NCBI RefSeq assembly: GCF_012295525.1
Contig: NZ_CP051167.1
Coordinates: forward strand, 4,881,501 to 4,945,500
Direction: 5' to 3'
Length of the DNA: 64,000 nucleotides
Source of the DNA: Oxynema aestuarii AP17
Lineage (GTDB): Bacteria; Cyanobacteriota; Cyanobacteriia; Cyanobacteriales; Laspinemataceae
A program made the position numbers and the translations under genes. Below are positions 46,200 through 53,946 of the stretch, piece by piece (the stretch's first letter is position 1; the number at the start of each line of letters is the position of its first letter). The notes beneath the pieces were generated by a model. It saw only the letters and a list, made by a program, of their open reading frames with translations. It did not search any database and was not told where the DNA came from.

Positions 46200-46844
46200 T
46201 TAGTTATAGCGGATGACGGTTTCCCGTTCGCTTAAATGGGAGCGATCGCCCCATAATTCTACTTCCCAAGTGCGTTCCCGCTTAACCAGTTTGTACAAAC
46301 AGCATAAAGCCGCTTCTAACTCTTTTTCTGCCGCCTTCGGCTGCAATCCCACGACGCTACCGATCGCCGACGCCCCATGACCGACTAACAAAATATCTTC
46401 CCCGAATTCTGCCGCCAGTTGTTTCGCCGTTTTCCCACTGCGATCGATACAAGCATCGTCTACCTCGGGATAACTCGGCACCACTCGCGAGGTGTAGTCT
46501 CGATTAATTCGTGGGTATTTTTCTGCCAACGTTTCTAACGGTAACGTTTCCGGCATTGAGGGCATCCATTCGGGATTGAGCCACTCGCACAAGCCCCATT
46601 CTAAATGAATCGATAAATCCAACGATTCCGCCACCGCGTTCGCCGTTTGCACCGTTCGCAAAAATGGCGAAGCAAATATTTTTTTAATCCCTTCATTTTG
46701 CAAGCGCAACCCGAGTTCTCGGGCTTGCATCAAGCCATCGTCGGACAAGGGCGGATCGTAGGGGCGATCGGCTGTATTGAACCATTCCGGATTAACAAAA
46801 TCGAGACGGTTCGCGTGTCTGGCAATCCAAACCGTTTGAGACAT
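46200..46844 (-). CDS. Histidine phosphatase family protein
   Basis: 214 residues from the ATG at 46844 (GGAG six bases upstream). WIARHANR holds the catalytic RH (usually RHG; here RHAN), LRTVQTANAVAESL the second Arg, LEWGLCEWLNPEWMP the acid and LLVGHGASAIGSV the second His. It is a phosphoglycerate-mutase-like branch 1 fold, more like the UBASH3/ECM14-type phosphatases by its EW motif; the substrate is unknown. Confidence 0.85.
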   Translation of the reverse strand: MSQTVWIARHANRLDFVNPEWFNTADRPYDPPLSDDGLMQARELGLRLQNEGIKKIFASPFLRTVQTANAVAESLDLSIHLEWGLCEWLNPEWMPSMPETLPLETLAEKYPRINRDYTSRVVPSYPEVDDACIDRSGKTAKQLAAEFGEDILLVGHGASAIGSVVGLQPKAAEKELEAALCCLYKLVKRERTWEVELWGDRSHLSERETVIRYN

Positions 46845-47253
46845 GAATAACTCCTTACATACAACGGCGATCGTGCTAGATTGACGAGTTTTTTTGGGGA
46901 TATTTTTCAACTCTTGCCGTTCCTTAGCACAGGTTCAAACTTTACTATAAAGTGTTTTTCTCCCTCTCCGTTCAATGAATGTATTCTGGGTTACATAAAA
47001 AATTTAAATTTCAGATTATGTCATTTTATCCGATACATCATCATTCGATGAAATTTTTTGATTGAGATTTTTTGATTGAAATCTTTAATGAAAGATACCC
47101 GGTTATCCTTCATCAAATATCCCCTAAATATTTACCCCATCAAAACATCTAAAACCTCCGTAGGGATACGGCATTGCCGTATCCTCTATATTCCTATATT
47201 GCTTTTGTCAATGGCCGATCTTCATCTTATTTCAAAGATAGGCAAACCATTGA
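46845..47253. other. 410-bp spacer, AT-rich
   Basis: No gene. It holds the promoter of the phosphatase and a perfect hairpin GGATACGGCA-T-TGCCGTATCC at 47164-47184 near the end of larE. Confidence 0.5.
47164..47184. repeat. Perfect 10-bp hairpin GGATACGGCA
   Basis: GGATACGGCA (47164-47173), one base loop, TGCCGTATCC. It is 70 bases after the larE stop codon. Imperfect relatives are at 38725 and 41770. Confidence 0.75.
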
Positions 47254-48084
47254 CTAAGTTCGAGCCTCAAGCAATTCTGGGGCTAAAACTTGATTGAGTT
47301 TGCCACTGCGATATCCTTCCAAATCCAAAGTGACATAAACAAAGCCAAATTCTTGAAACGCCGAGACTAAATCGGGTAACTCCGTGGCTAATACGAATTC
47401 CTTAATTTGTTCCGGCAATAATTCAATTTTGGCGGTGTCTCCTTCCGATCGCACCCGCAAATTTTTCCACCCCAACTCGCGCAAATACCGTTCGGCGCGT
47501 CCGACACGCTGCAACTTCGCAACGGTAATTTCTTCGCCGTAGGGGAAGCGCGAACTCAAACAGGGTTGGGCGGGTTTGTCCCACCAGGGTAAAGCGAGGT
47601 GGCGGGCGATTTGGCGGACTTCCGCCTTGCTAATTCCCACTTCCGCCAAAGGCGATCGCGCCCCGCGTTCTTTCGCCGCCTGGATTCCGGGACGGTAATC
47701 GTGCAAGTCATCCGCATTTACCCCATCGACTACATAGGGATAACCTCTAGAAAGGGCAAGGGGTTTGAGGGTGTCGTGAAGTTCGCTTTTGCAGAAATAA
47801 CACCGATTGACCGGATTGGAGGTGTAGTTGGGATTCGCCATTTCGTGGGTCTGGACCTCTTCATGAGGGATCCCGATCGCCGCCGCTTGAACCCGCGCAT
47901 CTTCGAGGTCTTCCGGAAGTAGGGACGGAGACACCGCCGTCACCGCCAAAGCGCGATCGCCGAGGACATCCCACGCGACTTTCGCGACTAAAGTGCTGTC
48001 AATCCCTCCAGAATAGGCAATTAAGGCGCGATCCATTTCGGAAAACAAGGCTTGCAGTCGTTCGAGTTTGGCGTCAATTGTCAT
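47254..48084 (-). CDS. larE: ATP-dependent sacrificial sulfur transferase LarE
   Basis: 276 residues. LIAYSGGIDSTLVAKVAWDV is the PP-loop, NPVNRCYFCKSELHDTL is the element with the Cys that may supply sulfur, and PCLSSRFPYGEEIT is the third part. In Lactobacillus LarE inserts sulfur into the nickel-pincer cofactor of lactate racemase, with LarB and LarC. Those are not in the window, so the partner is unknown. I chose the ATG at 48084; the frame extends to a TTG at 48183 overlapping the fraE stop codon, but the extra 33 residues are not family-like. A link to fraCDE is only positional. Confidence 0.86.
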   Translation of the reverse strand: MTIDAKLERLQALFSEMDRALIAYSGGIDSTLVAKVAWDVLGDRALAVTAVSPSLLPEDLEDARVQAAAIGIPHEEVQTHEMANPNYTSNPVNRCYFCKSELHDTLKPLALSRGYPYVVDGVNADDLHDYRPGIQAAKERGARSPLAEVGISKAEVRQIARHLALPWWDKPAQPCLSSRFPYGEEITVAKLQRVGRAERYLRELGWKNLRVRSEGDTAKIELLPEQIKEFVLATELPDLVSAFQEFGFVYVTLDLEGYRSGKLNQVLAPELLEART

Positions 48085-48179
48085 GGTTGAATCAGTTAGA
48101 AAATGAGATAATCTTTCCAAGAATTGCCAATTTTTCGATCGGCTATTGAATATTGTAACGATTTTGCAAAGGCGATCGC

Positions 48180-48953
48180 TCAAAACTCGCGGCGGGCAAA
48201 AATTAAGTTGGCGATCGCCAAAAGCAAAACAATGTAAATCAAGGCATATCCCGCATTGAGCAGTAACGTCATCAGATCCGGCAAAACGCCGTACACTGCA
48301 TCATTTTTTAAATCCAATCGGGATAAATTGGGGATAATGAAATAAATTCCTTTCGTAATCGCTTCTAGGGACGGACTTTGACTCAATTCTCCGGCTTTGA
48401 GAATATCCGCACTCAAATGTCCGATGACATAAATCCCAAAAGTTAGTAAAGTTGCCAGTAACGAACTGGTCAATACCCCAAAAAGGATCGCCACTGCGGT
48501 TAGCAAAGACAATTCTAGAAAAAGATAAAGCATCGCCACTAACAAACTCCCGAAGGGGAAGCGAATATCGTTGATAGCTAACAGGATGAAATAAAATAGG
48601 GTAGTCGAACTAATTAAGACCGCCAAAACCCCAGAAAGCCCCAAATGCTTGCCGACAATTAATTCGGCGCGACCGATCGGTTTTGACAGCAAAACCAAAA
48701 CTGTTCGCCGTTCGATCTCTTTATTAATTAATCCCGTTCCTACAAAAGCAGTGACGATCAGTCCGAGAATGCCGATCGCCGCAATCCCGATATCGACGAT
48801 CATTTTATTATGGGTTTGGGCTGCTAATTCTGGCAACAGGCGAATTATCCCGGCGAGAAATAAAACAAATAAGCCAATTAAGTACAAAACGCGGTCGCGA
48901 ATAACCTCAGAAAATACATTGTTGGCGATCGCAAAAATTCTTGCAAAATTCAC
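48180..48953 (-). CDS. fraE: ABC-2 permease FraE, septal protein
   Basis: 257 residues. Six membrane helices are expected (YLIGLFVLFLAGIIRLLPEL, IGIAAIGILGLIVTAFVGTG, LAVLISSTTLFYFILLAI, LLVAMLYLFLELSLLTA, LLATLLTFGIYVIGHLS, YALIYIVLLLAIANLIF), with the INKEIERRTVLVLLSKPIGR loop of ABC-2 type permeases. In Anabaena FraE is encoded directly after FraC and FraD and is needed for filament integrity. The order here is the same. Start GTG at 48953 has AGGAGGAGGA four bases upstream. No ATPase gene is next to it. Confidence 0.82.
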   Translation of the reverse strand: MNFARIFAIANNVFSEVIRDRVLYLIGLFVLFLAGIIRLLPELAAQTHNKMIVDIGIAAIGILGLIVTAFVGTGLINKEIERRTVLVLLSKPIGRAELIVGKHLGLSGVLAVLISSTTLFYFILLAINDIRFPFGSLLVAMLYLFLELSLLTAVAILFGVLTSSLLATLLTFGIYVIGHLSADILKAGELSQSPSLEAITKGIYFIIPNLSRLDLKNDAVYGVLPDLMTLLLNAGYALIYIVLLLAIANLIFARREF

Positions 48954-49031
48954 AAGATCCTCCTCCTCATGATCTGACAATATGATGACTTGTTTTCGAT
49001 GCGGATCTCGACTAAATTTTGACCCCAGTGA

Positions 49032-50126
49032 TTAGGTATCGATCGGTTCGGAGGTCGATCGCGGTGGCGGCGAATCTTCCGTTTCTGGGGTCGGTGGATT
49101 CTCCATGGGCGCGCGATCGCCTTCCATATTTAACCGCGAGGGAGGCGATTCGTAAAATAAATCGATTGTCGGTTCGCATTCGATATTACCGCGCGATCGC
49201 CCTAAATCGGGTAACGGACTGTCTGGCGATCGGGGTTGCACGAAATTTTGAGAAATTTCGCACAACTTCTCAAAATAAAATTGTTCTTTTTCCATCCTCG
49301 GTCCTTCCCAAATGGCTAGCAATTGCAATCGATAACCCGCATTGGTTTGAACGCTATTTGCTTTAAAAGACCATAAAGAATTTTCCGGGAGTTGAACCAT
49401 TCTCCCTTTAACGGGTTCGTCGAGATCTAGTCTACCCGGACGGATTTCTAAATTTTGCATGAATTGGGGTACATTTTCCCAGGGTTTCCCTTGAATATTA
49501 CTTTTTAAAAACCCTTCCATTGTCTCGATCGCGTATTCCCCCCGGTCTCGTCGGCGATCGACCCATCGAAAATCAAAAACAAAGGAACTGCGATCGAGAT
49601 TTTCACTACTTAAAGTCGGATAATCGGAAGACCAATCACTTAAAACAAAATAAAATTGAATCCAGCAACTTATCAAGACGTGAACCAAAAAAATAATCGT
49701 TGCGGACAGGCGCAGTTCCGGCGGCGGAAAGGTAGGATAAAAAGTTCGTCTAAAAAAAATGCGAATCAGACTCAAAAATCCGGCTAAAATCGGCAAACTA
49801 ATAAAAGGTAGGGATTTAAAAGAATAATTAATATGGGTGAAAATCAAAACATCAATGGGAATAGCGATCGCCCACCAACCGATTTTTAAACCAAATAATT
49901 TTAAAGGTTTTTCCAGTTGCCACCAGATCGCCCCTAAAATCAGAAAAAACCAACCGCAAAATTTAATAAAATTATGAACGAATGAGGTCGGAGAAGGAAC
50001 GAGGGTAGCGACATATGCCATTGCGGCTGAAAATAAACTTAAAAGAATCAAGGTCTGCCAAGAAAAAGGTTGTGGGGGTTTTAATTCCTTGGCTAAATAG
50101 TCGATCACTGTACCCAGGAAATTCAC
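49032..50126 (-). CDS. fraD: Septal junction protein FraD (DUF5357 type)
   Basis: 364 residues. Five membrane helices (about 22-41, 47-68, 76-96, 103-119, 137-158) followed by a ~200-residue periplasmic part with SDYPTLSSENLDRSSFVFDF and FSFKANSVQTNAGYRLQLL-type sequence (second part begins SLWSFKANSV). It matches the FraD layout: five helices and a periplasmic C-terminal domain. FraD is a component of septal junctions between cells in Anabaena. Its start GTG is one base after the fraC stop codon. The final 70 residues (PRSPDSPLPDLGRSRGN onward) are low-complexity, Pro-rich. Confidence 0.82.
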   Translation of the reverse strand: MNFLGTVIDYLAKELKPPQPFSWQTLILLSLFSAAMAYVATLVPSPTSFVHNFIKFCGWFFLILGAIWWQLEKPLKLFGLKIGWWAIAIPIDVLIFTHINYSFKSLPFISLPILAGFLSLIRIFFRRTFYPTFPPPELRLSATIIFLVHVLISCWIQFYFVLSDWSSDYPTLSSENLDRSSFVFDFRWVDRRRDRGEYAIETMEGFLKSNIQGKPWENVPQFMQNLEIRPGRLDLDEPVKGRMVQLPENSLWSFKANSVQTNAGYRLQLLAIWEGPRMEKEQFYFEKLCEISQNFVQPRSPDSPLPDLGRSRGNIECEPTIDLFYESPPSRLNMEGDRAPMENPPTPETEDSPPPRSTSEPIDT

Positions 50127-50127
50127 G

Positions 50128-50661
50128 TTATCTTCCCAACGGGGTTAAGTCTTTGAGTAATAAAATGAGTAAGATCGAAGTATGACTGTAGGAATGACCT
50201 CTTAAAATAGCGAGGGCTTGACGGCGTTCGGTAATATAACTTTCGGTTTTACGTTTGTGAAATTTTTCTTCTGTTTCTCGTTGTTCGTCTACGGTCAGTG
50301 CTTCATTAATATGGCGCATTCGATTGATGAGTTTTGCGCCTAAAACTTTAACAAAAAAGGTCGAAAAGAAGGCGAAAAAAACAATTGCCAAGATCGGGGT
50401 TAAGTCTTCGACAAAATAACGATTGAAGAACACGAACTCGATCAATCTCAATCGGAGGTTTTCTGGTAAAAGCGCTTCGGTATAAAAAAACATCAACCAT
50501 CCAAAAATAGTAGCAAACAAGTTAATGCAGCCTGCATATTCTATGCTGTCTTTTCGACTTAAATTTAAGCGATAGTGAAATACGGAAGATTCGATGGCGA
50601 TCGCCAGCATAACAAAGAAGCTTTGAAATAAAATCGTAGGAAACGGAAGGGTATCGGTCAC
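50128..50661 (-). CDS. fraC: Filament integrity protein FraC
   Basis: 177 residues, near the 179 of Anabaena FraC. Three membrane helices (about 8-26, 42-62, 88-108), FYTEALLPENLRLRLIEFVF between them, then a charged cytoplasmic tail (NRMRHINEALTVDEQRETEE). FraC works with FraD in cell-cell septal structures of filaments. It begins at a GTG with GAGGAG upstream and is the first gene of fraCDE. The non-heterocystous setting would mean a role in filament structure or exchange rather than nitrogen fixation. Confidence 0.82.
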   Translation of the reverse strand: MTDTLPFPTILFQSFFVMLAIAIESSVFHYRLNLSRKDSIEYAGCINLFATIFGWLMFFYTEALLPENLRLRLIEFVFFNRYFVEDLTPILAIVFFAFFSTFFVKVLGAKLINRMRHINEALTVDEQRETEEKFHKRKTESYITERRQALAILRGHSYSHTSILLILLLKDLTPLGR

Positions 50662-50887
50662 GATCGCGATGTTCTCCTCGTTTAGCTGAGTTTTTGCCGA
50701 GCTTACCTTTTGAGTCTACTTTAGTTTTATAATGGATTTCAAGCGAATCAAAATTGAATCGACTGTCCGCTTGTAAGGACAGTAAAAATGTTCGCAGATT
50801 GTGCTACGATTCGTAAGTTTGCTAGGAAAGGTTAACTCGGCTCAACCTTCTCCAAGATTGGATTCGACGAGAAATGACGGGGAGTTT

Positions 50888-52021
50888 ATGACAAGGACTG
50901 GGATCGGGATTCGCACGGCAGCAGCCCGCAGCGAGCGCATTATCGGTCAAATACACGTTTATGACGGTGCGGGGAAAGGTAAGTCTCAAGCTGCCCTCGG
51001 GGTCGTCTTGCGCTCGATCGGATTGGGGATCAATACCCCCCAGCAAAGCCGGGTGCTGCTGTTGCGCTTTCTCAAAGGCCCCGAACGCGACTATGAGGAA
51101 GATGCGGCGATCGAAGCCCTACAACGAGGGTTTCCCCACCTGATCGACCAGGTTCGCACGGGTCGGGCGGAGTTTTTCAGTGCGGAGGAAATTACTCGCT
51201 TCGATCGCCTCGAAGCCCAGCGCGGTTGGGATGTGGCGAAAGGGGCGATCGCCTCGGGTTTATATTCCGTGGTCGTTTTGGACGAACTCAATCCGGTGTT
51301 GGATCTCGGCTTGTTGGCGGTGGACGACGTGGTTAAAACGTTGCTCAACAAGCCCGAACACCTCGAAATTATTGCGACCGGGCGATCGGCGCCGCCCCAA
51401 TTGCTCGAAATTGCCGACTTGCACTCGGAAATGAAGGCCCACTTACATGCGATGGCGTCGGAACGGGGGATTACTGGAATCGAGATCTATACCGGATCGG
51501 GAAAAGGTAAGTCCACTAGCGCCCTGGGAAAAGCGCTACAGGCGATCGGAAAAGGGATCGGTCAAGATCGATCGCACCGGGTCTTGATCGTGCAGTGGCT
51601 TAAAGGCGGTAGCGGTTATACGGAAGATGCTGCGATCTCTGCGTTGCAGCAAAGTTATCCGAATTTGGTGGATCACCAGCGCTGCGGCGCCGATGCGATC
51701 GTCTGGCGCAACCAGCAAAAGGAAATCGATTACGTCGAAGCGGAACGGGGTTGGGAAATTGCCCGGGCGGCGATCGCCTCGGGACTGTACAAAACGATTA
51801 TTCTCGACGAACTCAATCCCACGGTGGATTTGGAATTGCTTCCCGTCGAACCGATTGTCGAAGCGTTGCTACGCAAGCCCAAAGATACGGAAGTGATTAT
51901 TACCGGGCGCTGTCAAAATATTCCGCCTTACTTCGACCTCGCCTCGGTCCATTCGGAAGTGTACTGCCACAAGCATTACGCCAATCAAGGGGTGGAACTC
52001 AAGCGCGGCGTGGATTTTTAA
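50888..52021 (+). CDS. Double-domain CobA/BtuR-like P-loop protein
   Basis: 377 residues, two tandem copies of a cob(I)yrinic acid a,c-diamide adenosyltransferase-like domain. Copy 1 (about 20-190) has GAGKGKSQAALG (27 onward), LLLRFLKGP and VVLDELNPVLDLGLL. Copy 2 (about 195-375) has GSGKGKSTSALG (203 onward), VLIVQWLKGG and IILDELNPTVDLELL. CobA-type enzymes adenosylate corrinoids, normally as dimers of one domain; fusion could give an internal dimer. Both P-loops look intact. The start ATG at 50888 follows GGGGAG at a short three-base spacing; the frame is open further upstream to 50801. Confidence 0.85.
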   Translation: MTRTGIGIRTAAARSERIIGQIHVYDGAGKGKSQAALGVVLRSIGLGINTPQQSRVLLLRFLKGPERDYEEDAAIEALQRGFPHLIDQVRTGRAEFFSAEEITRFDRLEAQRGWDVAKGAIASGLYSVVVLDELNPVLDLGLLAVDDVVKTLLNKPEHLEIIATGRSAPPQLLEIADLHSEMKAHLHAMASERGITGIEIYTGSGKGKSTSALGKALQAIGKGIGQDRSHRVLIVQWLKGGSGYTEDAAISALQQSYPNLVDHQRCGADAIVWRNQQKEIDYVEAERGWEIARAAIASGLYKTIILDELNPTVDLELLPVEPIVEALLRKPKDTEVIITGRCQNIPPYFDLASVHSEVYCHKHYANQGVELKRGVDF

Positions 52022-52057
52022 ACCCTAAAACTGGACGGTCAAGGGGTCAACGCAAGG

Positions 52058-52080
52058 GAGGGCGATCGCCCTCTCTTTTT
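52058..52080 (+). terminator. Terminator of the CobA-like gene
   Basis: GAGGGCGATCGCCCTC palindrome followed by TCTTTTTG; it begins 36 bases after the stop codon. Confidence 0.7.
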
Positions 52081-52277
52081 GTGGGTTTTCTGTTGCCCGA
52101 CTTGCCTATTTCCTCCCTCGATTTCCCTCCGGATCGGCGATCGCCCCGGCTGTAGAGATCTCCTCGGTGCGCTTCGACGGGCGATCGCTCAATCCATAAA
52201 CTGACGCATTTGTCAAGCGTATTTGTCACAAAAAACCGACCTCATTCTCACCCTCATTCTTTTATTGGTGCTCCATC

Positions 52278-52520
52278 GTGGAAAGTGTCGCTCCGAGTTC
52301 AATTAAGGTCATGACAGACAATCGATATTCGGCTTCCCGTTGTCGCTACTGTCAACATTACCAAATCGAAGGACGGCGTGGGGGGTCTTGTCATAAACTG
52401 GGCGTCCCCGTTCGTGGCGATTGGAAAACCTGTTCCTTAGCGCTGCCAATTTTCGGTACCCACTGGCGAACCGTTGAAGAATTGGAAAAACTTTGGTTAA
52501 AAGAACCCGTTCAATTGTAA
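52278..52520 (+). CDS. Small Cys-rich conserved cyanobacterial protein
   Basis: 80 residues from GTG at 52278, or 69 from the ATG at 52311, which has AAGG three bases upstream. CRYCQHYQIEGRRGGSCHKL contains CxxC and a later Cys, plus CSLALP near the end, so four Cys in all; a metal-binding fold is possible. I recognise the pattern CRYCxxYxxEGRRGG as conserved in cyanobacteria, without known function. Confidence 0.65.
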   Translation: MESVAPSSIKVMTDNRYSASRCRYCQHYQIEGRRGGSCHKLGVPVRGDWKTCSLALPIFGTHWRTVEELEKLWLKEPVQL

Positions 52521-52555
52521 GAGACTGTTTATAAAGAAAATAAGAAAAAAAATCT

Positions 52556-52582
52556 AGTAGGGGTTTGGTCAGCCAACCCCTA
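52556..52582. repeat. Hairpin repeat GTAGGGGTTTGG
   Basis: GTAGGGGTTTGG-TCA-GCCAACCCCTAC, the same unit as 43968-43994. It lies 35 bases after the Cys-rich gene and could act as its terminator, though there is no T run. Confidence 0.65.
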
Positions 52583-52667
52583 CCCTACTGTTCTAGAGGG
52601 TTTTACAACCCAATTCCTACTGGGTTCTCCGGTATTTAAACATCCGTTTAAAGACGATTTGAATTGA

Positions 52668-52713
52668 ACAAAAGGCGATCGCCTCCCGTTTATTTAACCC
52701 CGGGCGATCGCCT
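52668..52713 (-). terminator. Candidate terminator of the GT4 gene
   Basis: On the minus strand two GGCGATCGCC units pair across an AT-rich loop and are followed by TTTTG. Each half is itself palindromic, so other folds are possible. Confidence 0.45.
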
Positions 52714-52725
52714 GTGTATTTTATT

Positions 52726-53844
52726 TTATAACCTTTCCTTAACTAAACTTTCCAACCTTTGCGCCGCCGCCGACCAAGAAAACTGTAACGCCCGATTGCG
52801 TGCCTTTTGCGCCCGTTCAAATCGTTGGGAATCTTCGACGATCGCCCGTAATTGTTGCCGTAAAGAACTTATTTTAGATTCGGCCCAGTGGGGGGCATTT
52901 CTTAACGCCAAATTTTGGGTATCCAAACAATGACCCACCGGAACCAAATCGTATTCAATCGGATAGCAATTGTTGCGATCTGCATATTCCGTGGGACCGC
53001 CATAAAGTGGTAAAGCGACGGGCAATCCAGCCGCAAACGCATCTAAAATTTTAATAGCGAATCCTTCGCCCCGAAAAGGAGCAACAAATCCATCGACGGA
53101 GTAATAGAGTTGAGCGAGTTCGGCTTTATTTAGAAATCGTTTAATATAGCGAATTCGAGGCATTCCCGTTCCGAAGCGATCGCGCGCCATCTGAATGTAG
53201 CGATCGAGCAAACAATGTTGAGATTGACCTTCTTTAAGCACTAGCTCGATCTGAGTGTCGCCGTAAAACTCCTCGCAATAAGCGGTTAACAGTAAGTCCG
53301 TTCCGAACCGATATAAATCGGCGGAGGAGGTGCAATGCAAAATTCGTTTAACCCCGCTATTCTCCGACGGTTTGGCGACGAAAGGAAGTTCGGAAAGGAG
53401 GGGATTAAAGGCTAAAGGTAAAACAAAGATTCGCTCGGGATTGCATCCGGCTTGAATGAGAACGTCACGACAAAATTGACTGATGGCGAGTTTGTTATAG
53501 GGATTACCGATAGATTCTTGCAGCCAGAGATCGAACGGTTCGCGATCGCGGGTGAAGTGATAGTTAATGGCAAATAGTTCAAAATTGAGTTCGCCGTCGA
53601 GCTGTAAGGCGGCAGTGGCGGGCCAATAATGAGACCATTTAATTTGACAGCGCCGATAGGGTTCGGGTTTCATTAATTGGGCGATCGTGGCATAATTCGA
53701 TTCATCTTCTGCCACAAACGCCGCGCTAATTTCCGATCTTTGTAAAGATACGGGGATGCCCAGACCTGTTAAATGTTTGGCCAGGGATAAAGTAATATCG
53801 GAGAAGGAGTTAAAGGCGGTAAAATCAGCTTTAAAATGAAACAT
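52726..53844 (-). CDS. Glycosyltransferase, family 4-like
   Basis: 372 residues, GT-B fold. The N-terminal part has DITLSLAKHLTGLGIPVSL; ILHCTSSADLYRFGTDLLL, FLNKAELAQLYYSVDGFVAP, GEGFAIKILDAFAAGLPVAL are the C-terminal donor-site elements (GEGFxIKILDAFA matches the E-x7-E region). It transfers an unknown sugar. I chose the ATG at 53844 rather than a TTG three codons earlier. It stands alone, next to the ClC gene. Confidence 0.83.
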   Translation of the reverse strand: MFHFKADFTAFNSFSDITLSLAKHLTGLGIPVSLQRSEISAAFVAEDESNYATIAQLMKPEPYRRCQIKWSHYWPATAALQLDGELNFELFAINYHFTRDREPFDLWLQESIGNPYNKLAISQFCRDVLIQAGCNPERIFVLPLAFNPLLSELPFVAKPSENSGVKRILHCTSSADLYRFGTDLLLTAYCEEFYGDTQIELVLKEGQSQHCLLDRYIQMARDRFGTGMPRIRYIKRFLNKAELAQLYYSVDGFVAPFRGEGFAIKILDAFAAGLPVALPLYGGPTEYADRNNCYPIEYDLVPVGHCLDTQNLALRNAPHWAESKISSLRQQLRAIVEDSQRFERAQKARNRALQFSWSAAAQRLESLVKERL

Positions 53845-53946
53845 AACAATCAAAGATCGAAGGCTTAGATCGAGAGAGTTTATCTTAATTTTTAATGAGT
53901 TTAGAAACTAGACTCTCGTCAACTCCCGATTTTCCATTCCCGCTCT

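Noticed and set aside
48084-48183. Translational coupling of fraE and larE by a TTG-TGA overlap
   Set aside because: The TTG at 48183 would add 33 residues not typical of LarE, and no ribosome site precedes it.
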